DNA of 64,000 bases from positions 181,154 to 245,153 of the forward strand of contig JAPYKE020000550.1 of assembly GCA_028554795.2 (NCBI GenBank). Reading direction: 5' to 3'. This stretch comes from Sinohyriopsis cumingii. Its lineage: Eukaryota > Mollusca > Bivalvia > Unionida > Unionidae. Position 1 is the first letter of the stretch, and every line of letters begins with the position of its first letter. The position numbers were made by a program, and so were the translations under genes. Of the stretch, positions 27,701 through 37,862 are shown in pieces. A model generated the notes under the pieces. The model searched no databases. It was not told where the DNA came from and worked only from the letters and a program-made list of their open reading frames with translations.

Positions 27701-29029
27701 ATACAGCGTGGAATGAATTGTCTCTACCAGAGACCTACGTAAGCAGTCGACCGTGGTTGAACTGTCACATTGTTCCGATTCTTGATTTTTCGAATATAGA
27801 GTAGACCCCCACAGAACACCAACATCAGCGAAACTAACAGTGTAATCAAAGTTGCGAGAATATTGTGCTACAGTTTACGTTAAATATATAAATAAATAAA
27901 GGGTTAATATTACAACAATTGTTAAATGAAGTTTTATTTTTGTCGGTTCACAGACCGCGTTGCTTACTCGATATGGTGTTGGATTAAAATTATTTGACCT
28001 CAAAAGAAATCATTATATTATCTTTATATCTGCAACGAATGGGAATTCATTCATTCTGAACCTTTTTAAACACTTCCTTCTCTTATTAATATTTCTTGTT
28101 TCACCAATTTGAATTTAGATCCTTTGGATGTACTAGTTGTAAAATAACTGAATAGGCTGAGCCATTCTTTTGACCATTTTTGCTTCAATTATAGTCATGT
28201 ATTTTAATGTCTGATAATGGTTTAACGGTGGTAAAAGGTCAGCCTGTTTCGGGTTCCCTGTGAAATACTTCCATATTCGAGTCTTCGGAGTTCCATTACA
28301 TCTACAACTACTGATTAAGTTTGGTCCGAGTATTTGGTAAGTACTCGCTTTTGTTCCTTCTACTACAATTACTTGATAATTTTGTTTTGACACTTGTATT
28401 GCTCTTCAGAAGGTATCTGATCATGCTTCATATGTTTGATCATGTATGTGTATTTGTCTAAAACAAATAGATAATTTCCTTATTCCTCATACCACAGTTT
28501 TTATCATCTTTATACTAGGAACGCTGATCTCCATGATTTCCTTATTCAATGCAATCTGCAAATCAACATCATTCTGAATAAATTGTGGTAAATCTTTCAT
28601 ATCAGTATTTTGTATTAAGACTAACTTTCACCGTAATTGACAATTGTCGGAATATGTAGGCAAATTCATGTGGCCTATTCGTATGGTCTGGGAAGCTGGT
28701 GGTGTTTTTGGTTTCATGCGGTAGTAATTAGCTTGGTCCAGCAGTATTTTTGTGATCAAACTCACATATGAACAGGTGTTTCAATAGTAGAATAAATCTG
28801 GAAGAACAATCCTGCAATACTTTGAAAAATCGGAGATTCATTTTATTTCATTTCTTATCCATGGGAAACATTTTATATTATCGTACATTGTGTAAAGTTT
28901 ACGTTTTCAAAAAGAACATAGGTGGAAGTTAAATCATGTTAAACACTAATTTTTCTTTAAACAAAAACCAATGTCATGATCTATGCACATGCAATAAAGA
29001 ATATTGTATTGTTATTCATTTAAAGTAAA
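24762..29029. other. gene-free host DNA
   Basis: Over 4 kb of AT-rich DNA with no recognisable gene, RNA gene or repeat family. Frames of 60-90 residues (26317-26508, 26557-26826, 27474-27698, 28133-28393) show no known motif, and I do not support them as genes. Confidence 0.45.
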
Positions 29030-30800
29030 GGATGTGAATGAGAAAGTCTTTGTGTTCTGATCAGAATGGCCTCAGTTGTATCATCATTCATCTGCAGCTG
29101 TTACATGTCATCCATGATTTCACATCAGAAATGCACCTCTCTACACCTTGGATGGTAGCATCAATTTCAGTTGGGTTGCTATGTTTGTATATTTGGGTGT
29201 CATCAGCGTACAATTGCTGAGACACTGGATGATAATGTATGACACTTCAGAGCGACTGAGTGTACAGAATGAAGAGAACAGGTCCATGACCAGACCCCTG
29301 TGGAACACCACAACATAGATCAACTGCGCTGGAGTGTATTCCATTTGCAGATACAATTTGTGTCCTGTTGACCAAGTAGGACTTGAACCACAGTAAGGCT
29401 GTATCATGCATGCCAAATACATGCTGGAGACGGTGAAGTAATATAGCATAGTCTATTGTGTCAAATGCTGCAGACAAATCAAGGAGGGTGAGGACTGTAA
29501 TGTTTCCCCTATCCAACGCAGAGACAATGTCATTAACTACTTTTAGAAGAGTAGTTTCAGTACTGTGGCAAGGGCGAAATGCAAATTGTACATTGCTAAA
29601 AGGACTGTTTGAATTTAGATGAGATACAAGGTGGGATAGAACAACCTTTTCTAAGAACTTTTATATGAATGGGAGATTAGAAAGTGGGCGGTAGTTCTTT
29701 AAATCGTTATGGTCTAGTGTTGGTTTCTTCAGCAGAGGCTTTACAATGGCAGTTTTGAAAAATGATGGGAATTCCCTGAGGAGAGAGAAGTATTAATAAC
29801 ATCAGTTATTGAAGGCAATACTGGATCTACGCACTCAAGGAGCAGTGACGTTGGAATTGGATCAAGTTCACATGACTTTGGTGCACTCTTCATCACGATT
29901 GTACGTACGAAATCCATAGAGACAGGTTCAAATGCTGCTAATGGTTGCCGCTGAAATTCTGTATCCCAACTGTATGGTGACGACGAGTCAATTGAAATTG
30001 AGGTGTCAAGCTTATCTCTAATGATTTATACTTTGTCAAGGAAGAAATTTGCAAACATGTCCGGAAGGTCGACTGGAGGGAAGGTAGTTGGAAGTGGTGT
30101 TGATTTGTTCCTTGACATTAGTTTGTTAGTAATCTCGAAGAGCTCTTTGCAGTTGGAACTTTCCATGATCTTAGTAGTGTAATAGGCTGATTTCGCTGCA
30201 GGGATTATATTTGACATTCTTCTTAGCGACTTCATAGATTTGCTTATGAATAGTGAGTCTGGTGGAAAGCTAGAGCCTCTCAGCTTTACGGCGGTCTCTT
30301 TTAGCAGTGCGAAGTTGGTCCCTAACACTTCTATACGATGGAGAACACTTTTGAATTGATACTCTGCACTTGGTAACTGGGGCATGTTTGTCAAGCAATG
30401 AACGCATGCAGTTATCGAGTTGTTCTGCGGTAGGAGGTAAGCATGTTGTTAGGTTAGCTTTGATGTCTGCATTAGTTTGGTTCTATTTATCATACGGAGG
30501 TTTCTCTTAGTATCAGATAAAGGTGGAGGGTTAGGGACTGATACGTGAAGATGGCATATAATGCAGAGGTGGTCTGATCCAAGGTCATGGGATACTAGGG
30601 AGGACCGTAGAATGTTATCAGATTTATGAAGAATCCAGTCTAAAATGTTACCATGTTTATGGGTGGGTTGGTTTACTAACTATTTGAGGTTGTTTGTAGG
30701 GCTGTCATGATAATGTTGGTACTTAAATTTAATAGTTGGTTGGATTTGCTGCTGATATAAAGAGTGTTTTCAAGTTAATTGAATTTTGTTTTATATTCTT
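29030..30800 (-). pseudogene. non-LTR retrotransposon (LINE) ORF2 fragment
   Basis: This is a broken endonuclease-reverse transcriptase polyprotein read on the minus strand. Near 30563-30580 a GSDHLC motif marks the C-terminal end of an apurinic-type endonuclease. A linker frame follows (30394-30026), then reverse transcriptase blocks at 29516-29247, including LLDLSAAFDTID, VNRTQIV and the GVPQGSGHGPVLF motif. The catalytic YADD (29199-29210) lies in another frame. The layout fits the CR1/L2/Jockey group. Several frameshifts and stops interrupt it. Sequence recognisable as LINE stops around 29030, within the reverse transcriptase, so the 3' end and any tail are missing. The 5' limit is uncertain (about 30.8-31.0 kb). 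It directly abuts the decayed viral helicase. Confidence 0.85.
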
Positions 30801-31024
30801 GATAGTGGTGTTGTGGGTAGATTATCCATGTGTTCTTTGTTCCAGTTTGGTTAGGATTGGGCTGAGTTTTGGATTTCATGGGTCCCTTTCCTTTCCCTAT
30901 GTATTTTACATTTCCGGTGTGGCTGTCCTGAATAGAGGGTTGGTCACATTTGTTACTTTACGCATAATTTCACATTGAATTCTATTCGGTTGTAGTCTGA
31001 TTAATTTTTTAATTCCTTTATTTA

Positions 31025-31565
31025 TGCATCAAGTGCTCTATGATCATCATTTATTTCTTCGCAATAATCAACAAAATTTCTCAACTAATCATGTGGAGAT
31101 GGTCCAACTACGGGTGGTGGTTGATCGTGATCGCCGCACATTATCACAGCAGTATTTCTTGTTAATAACCAATCGAGAAATGTTTTTAATACTTCCAACG
31201 ACACAGTACATATTTCATCCCAAACGATAATCCTCGGAATAGATTTTTCTCCCATTCGATCAGGAGTTCATACATCAACTTTGTATCTAAAAAACCTGTG
31301 ATAAGTACATGATTGTACTCCTCGTTGTTTCATCTCTCGCGCGAGTTTGTGTGTAGGTGTTAGCACGATCATATGTGAGTTCTGAAATAGTTCGATCGCT
31401 CGAGTGGTTTTATCAGAACTGCCAGGTCCGTTTAGATAATCTGTCTTGTGTCTAGTTATTGGATCGTATACCGATGGTGCAGACGATAGCTTTAATGTTT
31501 GATATTTTTTACAATAAATATCTTTAACTGCAACATCAGCTGATTCGGAATAATTAAGTATATTT
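31025..31565 (-). pseudogene. SF1 helicase domain of viral polymerase-helicase
   Basis: Viral copy 1. Conceptual minus-strand translation gives an SF1 (Pif1/RecD-like) helicase core. It has a Walker A-like GPGSSDKTT (31403-31429), in which the usual GKT is altered to DKT, then TPTHKLAREM. A Walker B/motif II VWDEICTV follows (about 31207-31226), and a motif III-type CGDHDQPPP (about 31112-31138). It follows the polymerase domain and was probably its C-terminal part, unwinding DNA during replication. In-frame stops lie at 31268-31270 and 31085-31087, and motifs IV-VI are missing where the LINE begins. The loss of the Walker lysine context and the stops make it non-functional. Confidence 0.75.
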
Positions 31566-31599
31566 TCTTTTTTTTATTCTCCACGAACCCCACGATGCA

Positions 31600-33457
31600 C
31601 AGGTATCGATATTTAATTTTTCTAACAGTCCTGATTATTTTTTATTGATATAAAACGAATCCGTGGCAACCTTGAGAGCAAACTCAGAAACCTTATTTCT
31701 CATAGTAATAAATTTAATGAAACGTACGCTAACATTGATGATCTTAAATGAGTAAACTGCGGTGACTCACCGTCCATATAGCTCACAAGTGTAGCTAATT
31801 TAGTTAAATTTGGTAAGAAAGCTATTTCTCGATTTATAAACGTGTTTTTATTCGTTGTATCAGCAACTATAAAATCTAACTCAGTATCGTCCATGATCAA
31901 TCTTGTACAATATCGTTTATGATCATATGATCCTCCTTGGGTGAACTTGCTAATTATTTTTCTGCCAAGATCTTTTGCAATTTTATTCTCATAATCAGTT
32001 TTGTTGTGATTTTCAACATGGGGATATTCCTTTTGTTGTGGAAACCAAACTTCGGTTCGTTTCCGATATGATATAATTGCTTCGCTGATCGTCAGCGATA
32101 TTAATATCGCACAATCAAGCATATGCCTTAACAATACTATTGGTGCCCACAGTTTTTCTGAAAAATGTCTACCGAACCAAACAGAACAAATCGTATGGAG
32201 ATCTTTAGTAAACTCGAATGATTCGACACAAGCAAATCCAGTCAGGTCAAAATCCGGTAATGGTCCTTTTATCGATACTCGTGTCATTTCTTGTGTCAGA
32301 TGACCGAATCTTTTAAAATATACAGAACAATCTCCGTATCCAAGAAAACTTCCCGGATAACATGCAACCATATCAACTGAAATAACATCTTCATGATCTT
32401 ATATAGTATTCCATAGTCCACCGTGTCCGTATTCGACACAACTCGATATTGTATCAATGAGAAAAATCAAATCTAGTTGGTTTCCACGAATTTTTCTTTC
32501 TAGCAAAATGAGCCGCAACTGACGGAACAGTAAAACAGTTGCTTAATAGTTCGTCAGAATCATCAGTATATTGCAGTGCAAGATTTTTCATTTTCTCGTG
32601 GAGAAGATCTGTTCGATAAATAACGCCATTCGGTCTCGTGGAAATATTGTTACTGCGTTAGTCCACGCGTGTGCGTTATGATCGATAATTTTAATCGAAG
32701 CTCCTTTTGATTTATATTTTGATTCATATAATATTTCTCCTGTTATCGTCGCTACAGTTATTGGGAATTTTAATTTTTTTCCTAACTCAGCGACATCTTT
32801 GATAGGCGCTCCGGTATCTTTAACCATTTCTCCCCCACTCGTTTATTATTTTACGTCTTTTAGCTGTTAATCCATTTCCACGAGTCGAAACGGTAAAATA
32901 TTCTGTAACTCGTTCAGCTACACGGTTTATTTTTGAAAATTTCATCGGCTTCTGATTATCAACATTGGGTTTTTCATTTATCGGATACAGTCCATAAATA
33001 ACTGCTGTTACAGGGTATGTTCGTTCATAATACGGTTCGTCAATACCAGTCAATTGACCTGGTTTGGAATCTTTACTTAGTACGACAGTTTTTTTTATTA
33101 GCATGAACAGGATCATATTTGTCACGAATAATCCAATCATCTGTCTCTGTCAACAAGACAAATTTTATTCTGAAAAGATATTTGCGATTATCAAGGTAGT
33201 TTATGATAGTTGCTGCTCGTTTATCGTTCATCGTAGCGTCGATGATATCTTTGTTGCGTATAATCTTGAACGTTGACCAGACATGACATGCACCATCTAC
33301 ATGAAATTCTTTCTTGGAGTCGTGAATTTTATTAATCAAACTTCTATTCTTTCTGATCAACCAGATCTTGCATCGGTAGGTCAGGAGATATTCTATCGAG
33401 ATTAAATTTATCTGCTTTCCAAGCCTTGATTCTTCATAATATATCGAATTCGTTCAT
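31600..33457 (-). pseudogene. viral family B DNA polymerase, broken
   Basis: Viral copy 1. The likely ATG is at 33457-33455, 44 bp from the divergent gene at 33502. Fragments in successive frames cover 33360-33073, 33140-32820, 32827-32588, ~32580-32480, 32420-31700 and ~31697-31640. The palm region carries a motif A (VDMVACYPGSF, near 32377-32345), a downstream THLRSSMLAY block in the place of motif B, and a motif C with ATDSFY (31650-31667). The layout resembles the polymerase-helicase fusions of some invertebrate and fungal virus-like elements (recalled). It would copy the linear viral genome. Stops occur at codon 8 and at 32399-32401, with at least five frameshifts. No counterpart is seen in copy 2. 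Confidence 0.8.
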
Positions 33458-33501
33458 ATTATATTTCAAACAAGTATTTAAATTAAAATGTTATTTATAC
33501 A
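33458..33501. promoter_or_regulatory. divergent intergenic promoter region
   Basis: A 44 bp AT-rich gap separates the start codons of the minus-strand polymerase and the plus-strand cysteine-rich gene. TTTAAATT and TTATTTATA words could serve as TATA-like elements. The promoter role is inferred from the divergent starts. Confidence 0.35.
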
Positions 33502-33699
33502 ATGTCTCAATGCAAATGGTTGATGATCGGTTCATTGACTTCTTGTAATAAATCCTGTAAAAAAGAATTCTGCGGACAATATTTGCAGAGCGTTCGTAGA
33601 GGTTCTTTAGGACCAATACCGTGTCTGCGCTGTGGTGTTGGAATACTAGTAAAAACACAGTTGTGCGCAAATTGTGGTGAAAAAAATATCGCGAACTAA
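33502..33699 (+). CDS. small cysteine-rich, probably zinc-binding protein
   Basis: An intact 65-residue ORF that starts at ATG 33502. It has eight cysteines, apparently as paired knuckles: CNKSCKKEFC in the N-terminal half, CLRCG near residue 43 and CANCG near residue 56. The protein is basic (net K/R rich) and has no signal peptide or membrane segment. Its divergent position next to the polymerase suggests an early nucleic-acid-binding or regulatory role in the virus. That role is inferred; I cannot name a family. It is one of the few undamaged ORFs of copy 1 and has no detected homologue in copy 2. Confidence 0.6.
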   Translation: MSQCKWLMIGSLTSCNKSCKKEFCGQYLQSVRRGSLGPIPCLRCGVGILVKTQLCANCGEKNIAN

Positions 33700-33811
33700 A
33701 ATGATAGTATGATAAAAAAATAACAGTAGCAACGCAATACAATCTGTGGAGGACTATCTAACTAAGTTTTTCAGACAAATTATGATTTAAACAAATAATA
33801 TTATTATATCA

Positions 33812-34317
33812 GTGGAGCAAAATGTGAACCACGAATTTATAAAGCATCCTACCATAACGAAATACGAAGCAAATCGTGATAGTGTGATTAGAAATTGCAG
33901 GTTGAAGAGACCAGTTGGTACTGTTAATAATACTGGTTATCTAAGGCTTACTGTTGATGGGGAGAAAAGATATCTCTGTCATCGATTTATATACGAGTGT
34001 TTCTTTGGGATAATCAATTCGGTCTTGTGATTGATCATATCGACGGTATAAAAAACCAAAATTATTTATCCAATCTGAGGGTTATCACACAAAGCCAGAA
34101 TTATAGATTTGGAACCACTGTCTATAATGATAAGAATACCAGAGCAGGTATATCTATAAACACAGAGACAGGTGAAAAGAAAATGTTTCAATCAACGAAT
34201 GCTGCTGCGAGAAATTTTGATATTAACTCGCGTGTGGTAAAATATGTCGCAGAAAATATAACCAAATCCACTCTTTCCAAAAAATATAAACAAAAAATTA
34301 TTTCCTATTATTGTTAA
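33812..34317 (+). pseudogene. HNH homing-type endonuclease, frameshifted
   Basis: Two overlapping frames (33812-34030 and 33997-34317) together give an HNH endonuclease of about 165 residues. The N-terminal part has GYLRLTVDG and a CHRFIYECFFG block. The second frame carries the HNH core VIDHIDG, then NYLSNLRVITQSQN with the conserved asparagine and C-terminal motif. The C-terminal STNAAARNFDI region resembles a NUMOD/helix-turn-helix DNA-binding segment. The family makes site-specific double-strand breaks, often as mobile or phage/virus-borne genes. The first frame opens at GTG with no in-frame ATG after the upstream stop, and a frameshift lies at about 34000-34027, so it is inactive. It lies between the replication module and the repeats of copy 1. 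Confidence 0.8.
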
Positions 34318-34565
34318 TGAGATAAACTATCATCTTTACCAAGTAATTACCTCAAGTTATATTTATTAACTATTTATTTAATTATTTAAATATACATTTC
34401 TCCGTATATTGTGATGTTTATGGTCGTAATTAGTTAATTAATCATCTACGGCGTAATTAATATCAATAATTATACTTGCAGAAGGAATTTTATTATTTCT
34501 AACTTACAAAATAAAAAAATAAATGTGGTTACATCATACAATACAGCAAGTTATTTTTAGATCTG

Positions 34566-34755
34566 TTCAGAACACGTTGTTATAGTGCAGATATTTTACA
34601 ATATATTCAGAAACCGCTGTTTTAATACAGAAATATTTTACGATTTAGTCAGAAACCGCTTATTTAATGCAGATATTTTACGATTTATTCAGAAACCGCT
34701 GTTTTAATGTAGAAATATATATATGCATATAACTTACAATCTATTCAGAAACCGT
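34566..34755. repeat. ~40-bp tandem repeats of viral copy 1
   Basis: Four to five imperfect units share 'TTCAGAAACCGCTGTTTTAATRCAGAAATATTTTACGAT'-like sequence, with the CAGAAACCG word recurring every ~40-55 bp. They lie just upstream of the structured segment at 34801-34945. Confidence 0.75.
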
Positions 34756-34800
34756 AACTATTGGTAACTATATAATAATTTCTGAAACGTATATATATCA

Positions 34801-34945
34801 GATGCTTCCGTAGCTTACTGCGAAGGCGTCGAAACTCAATAGAAAAAAACACCCTCCCACCATGTCACTACGTGGTGGATACATGTTTTGTATCACCCAC
34901 GGGCCGATTATTGGTGTGTGAAAAATCTATTGAGCGCAGAAAATA
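34801..34945 (+). ncRNA. possible structured RNA with nested inverted repeats
   Basis: Perfect inverted repeats nest together: CTCAATAG (34835-34842) with CTATTGAG (34927-34934), directly extended by CTGCG (34818-34822) with CGCAG (34935-34939), leaving a 12-nt bulge on the 5' side. Inside is CCACCA/TGGTGG (34857-34862, 34873-34878) with a 10-nt loop. A short GCTTC/GAAGG pairing precedes. No ORF of note crosses it. Its left flank is also present upstream of the tRNA-like segment of copy 2 (near 52200-52240). Transcription is not shown, and the fold could equally be a DNA structure such as an origin. Strand is assigned by the neighbouring plus-strand gene. Confidence 0.4.
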
Positions 34946-34987
34946 ACCCTGTATATGTTGTATTGTCCTTAATGTCGTGATGTCCTT

Positions 34988-35218
34988 AATTAAGAGTTAT
35001 ATGTTGTATTGTCCATAGAAATAAGTTAAACACTAGTTAAGATTTATATGTTGTTTTATCCTCTAAACTTGCTAGAATGCGGTGGCACGCTAAGAGTTTA
35101 TGGGGATTGATGTTGTATTCTCCTTAAAAATAAGTTAAACACTAGTTAAGGTTTATATGTTGTGTTATCCTTTAAACTTGCTAGAATTCGGTGTCTGGCT
35201 AGAAGTTTATGGGGATTA
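34988..35218. repeat. ~120-bp direct duplication upstream of the 147-residue ORF
   Basis: Two similar ~115-122 bp units each contain 'AAATAAGTTAAACACTAGTTAAG', 'TTTATATGTTGT', 'AAACTTGCTAGAAT' and 'GTTTATGGGGATT'. The second unit ends about 70 bp before the ATG at 35286, so this may be a duplicated promoter/5' region. Confidence 0.75.
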
Positions 35219-35285
35219 TTTTGTTTTGCTGAGCAAACCATATTCAGATTGTTTAAATTTATTTTAAAGAGATATATACTAAATA

Positions 35286-35729
35286 ATGAACCATGAAAAT
35301 ATCAATGATGTAATTGTTGCTTTTAAAATTTTAGAAAAAGACGGTATTAATATATCTGATGAACCGAATCCTGAAAAGATTATTTCTGATTTTGAATTTT
35401 TAGAACAACGTAAAATTGATGGTGGTTATATACTGTCGTCTGATTACAAGTTTATAAAACGAATTCAGGCGGCGATGTTCCAGTCATTAGCTGCAGTAAA
35501 AGATAATCAGGTCAAGGAATTCGTTCCTCTCTCTGCCGCAGAAGAAAAAATTAGATTGGAGTTATCTCGTGAATACGAGGCAAAGAAAACAATTAATGCT
35601 CGTGTAAGACAATTAAGAAAAATTATTTCAGCGAGTAACTTCTTTACTGATGAAACGATCGAGCATGAACACATGCAATATTTTATTTATTCTGAATTTT
35701 TTTTTATTCTGAATTTTTTTATATCATAA
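35286..35729 (+). CDS. conserved 147-residue viral protein, function unknown
   Basis: An intact ORF from ATG 35286 to a TAA at 35727. It is mostly helical by composition: an acidic N-terminal third (residues 1-45), then YKFIKRIQAAMFQSLAAVKD near residue 55. A charged segment of EKIRLELSREYEAKK type follows, then a basic VRQLRKII near residue 110. The last ~20 residues are phenylalanine-rich and probably altered. A clear homologue lies at 52941-53313 in copy 2, in the same position between the tRNA-like/structured segment and the morphogenesis block. Conservation in two copies argues it is a real gene. I do not recognise the family; a DNA-binding or regulatory role is only a guess. Confidence 0.65.
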   Translation: MNHENINDVIVAFKILEKDGINISDEPNPEKIISDFEFLEQRKIDGGYILSSDYKFIKRIQAAMFQSLAAVKDNQVKEFVPLSAAEEKIRLELSREYEAKKTINARVRQLRKIISASNFFTDETIEHEHMQYFIYSEFFFILNFFIS

Positions 35730-35732
35730 AAT

Positions 35733-36185
35733 CTGATCGATTTGTATAATTTGGAGTACCTAACTACATATCAGAATTAACAAACTGATCGATTTGCATA
35801 ATTTTGAGTACCAACCACCTCATCAGAATTACACAATTGATTGATTTTATTAATTTTGAGTACCAACCACCCCATCAATTTCAGAATAATAATAAGATGT
35901 TTCAGAATTAAAATATATTTCAGAATAATAATAAAACATTTCAGAATAATAATAAGATATATTTTTTGTAGTATTTTTTGCAAAACTGATCGATTTACAT
36001 GCTTTTGAATACATAACTACATATCGGAATTAACAATCTGATTGATTTACACAATTTTAACTACCTGACTACATATCAGAATTAACAATCTGATCGATTT
36101 ACACGATTTTGAGTATCAACCACCACATTAGAATTAACAAACTGATCGATTTGCATAATTTTGACTATCTAACTACCCCATCAAT
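35733..36185. repeat. ~52-bp AT-rich tandem repeats between convergent genes
   Basis: About seven imperfect units share CTGATCGATTTRCATAATTTTGAGTACC and TCAGAATTAA words (starts near 35733, 35785, 35836, 35985). A patch of short TTTCAGAATAATAATAA repeats interrupts the array. It lies between the end of the plus-strand 147-residue gene and the end of the minus-strand vertex gene. Copy 2 has a related array at 53490-53620. The small minus-strand frame within it is repeat translation. Confidence 0.8.
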
Positions 36186-36342
36186 TTCATAAAACAAAAA
36201 ATATTTCTAATAAAATAAAATATTTCAGAATAAATAAAATATTTCTGATAAAATAAATTATTTTTTATAAAATAAAATAAAATAGAATGAATAAAATATT
36301 TCTGATCAAAGATCATTACGATACAAATCTACGATAAAAGTC

Positions 36343-37394
36343 TTACGACTTTACATACATATTCACAATTAATTCCTCTCCCCGTAGGTCAATTAAGCGT
36401 CCAAGGTGGTCAGTGAGTTAAAAATTTATTCGTGTTAACATATTATTAGGACACCGCAGATAAACAGGATTAGTTGGTTCTTGCACGATTATATTTCCAG
36501 GGGGGAGCATGTGGGGTGAACGTGTATAAGATATATCCTTGTTGAGCCTGATTTGACTTTCCAAGATCTATTTGATAGCTGCCCTCCATCACATCACAAG
36601 CTAGATTAACCGCGATTGTCGATGTTATATTAGCGATTCCGGGGGCTACATGGCGCCCGCTTCGATACGGATCATTATTATGTTTGAGAACAGTTGCTGG
36701 TGGCATTGTTTTTTTCCAAGCAGCTAGTAATTCAGGAATGTTTACATCGATGATTTTGGTGGTGGATTTTTTTAGTTGGTCTGCGTTATACCCGAGAAAT
36801 TTAAAATTTACCAGTGTAGCTTCTGTTTGTTTTTTTTTTGTTGTTCTGGTAACGGTGGTGGGATTTCAGGTCATCCTAACACCGTTCTGTTTTTTTTTTC
36901 TTGTTTCTGGTAACGGTGGTGGGATTTCAAGCCATCCTAACACCGTTCTGATCGAACTCTGATAAATATATACGGTCTAGTCGGGAGAGTTTATTTCGAT
37001 TGCAGAAGACAGCGTTGGTTCATGGACTATTATTGTTATTTTTGATCGTTTCCCGGTGATATTTGTTTATTCTGCGCTGAAATTCGTCGTTGATTTGCTC
37101 AATCTGATAACTAGCAGTAGGTATTCCAACAACGTTCCAGTCAGGTATTCCATCCGGTTTATTTTTATTAGCAAATACAAGCTAATTATTTGCTGTTGCA
37201 CCATTAAATTATTTCGTTCTGATATTTGGCCAGCTATTATATACTCGTAATTGTGCTAGTTTGATTTCTTTTACTGGAATTGCAGTTGGAAAATTGATGT
37301 TAAATTCAGGATTAGTCGAGCTTACTGAGATCACTGTTGTTTTTGGTGGAGTTGTGTTTGTCACGATCTGCTGGAGTAGCTCTACTGATGTCAT
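36343..37394 (-). pseudogene. probable vertex (penton-like) capsid protein
   Basis: Copy 1, the last gene of the minus-strand morphogenesis block. ATG is at 37394. The N-terminal part (residues 1-60) has an AIPVKEIKLAQLRVYNSWPN segment. The C-terminal part carries IANITSTIAVNLACDV, then GYILYTFTPHAPP and a final NPVYLRC...GRLIDLRGEEL block ending at a stop at 36343. The ending resembles penton-like proteins of Polinton-type elements (family recognition from memory). It would occupy capsid vertices. It is broken by frameshifts in the middle, by a ~63 bp direct duplication at about 36835-36955, and by an in-frame TAA at 36418-36420. Homologue in copy 2: 53931-55110. Confidence 0.65.
36835..36957. 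repeat. ~63-bp direct duplication within the vertex gene
   Basis: 'GGTGGTGGGATTTCA' plus 'CATCCTAACACCGTTCTG' followed by a T-run occurs twice in a row. Slippage or duplication next to homopolymer tracts disrupts the reading frame. Confidence 0.8.
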
Positions 37395-37442
37395 TATTTA
37401 ATATATTTGTACCTTTAATACCACCGCAGTTGTATCTTTCAA

Positions 37443-37856
37443 TCATCTCTGAAAATCAGATATAATTCCATCAATGAGACTCGCTGATAACAACGAAGAT
37501 AATTTGGAATATACGACCGTCGCTGTGTGTAATTTTATAATGTAATCGGATAATATTTCATTCGTGCAAGTACATATTTTTTTTGGCAATAATATTAAGA
37601 ACACCTGCAATCGTTGTTGTAGCTGAAATACAGATTGTCACGGCTACTGATGCCATCATTGTCATTGTTGTTAGTATCACACCGGTTCCAGCAACAACAG
37701 CGGATACTAAATAAACAATCACGTCGACGATGACTAGTTGTCGTCGATATTTTTTATTTTTACTGCATATTGTTCGATGATATATTTTAATTGTACTTGC
37801 CGTTCACGTGCTTGATTGTACCTGAATTTTGAACGTCGATTGGGGTACTTATTAAG
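37443..37856 (-). pseudogene. small viral membrane protein, broken
   Basis: Copy 1. The N-terminal ~40 residues are basic and helical (FRYNQARERQVQLKYIIEQY). After a frameshift come two long hydrophobic stretches rich in V, A, T and I (about 37600-37740) that would span a membrane. A C-terminal tail with SKLSSLLSASLIDGIISDFQ follows in yet another frame, ending at 37443. No ATG precedes the recognised start, whereas copy 2 has one at 55427, so the start was lost. The role is unknown; a virion membrane or exit/entry role is possible. It lies 7 bp from the fibre gene. Confidence 0.55.
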
Positions 37857-37862
37857 ATTTTA

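Noticed and set aside
28133..28393. 86-residue minus-strand ORF as a gene
   Set aside because: Looks protein-like in composition but has no motif, no splice context and no second copy.
34801..34945. Hammerhead ribozyme
   Set aside because: A CGAAAC-like piece is present, but the CUGAUGA core and the UH cleavage position are not.
34566..36185. Tandem repeats considered as a CRISPR array
   Set aside because: Units are imperfect, contiguous and without unique spacers or cas genes, in an animal-type genome.
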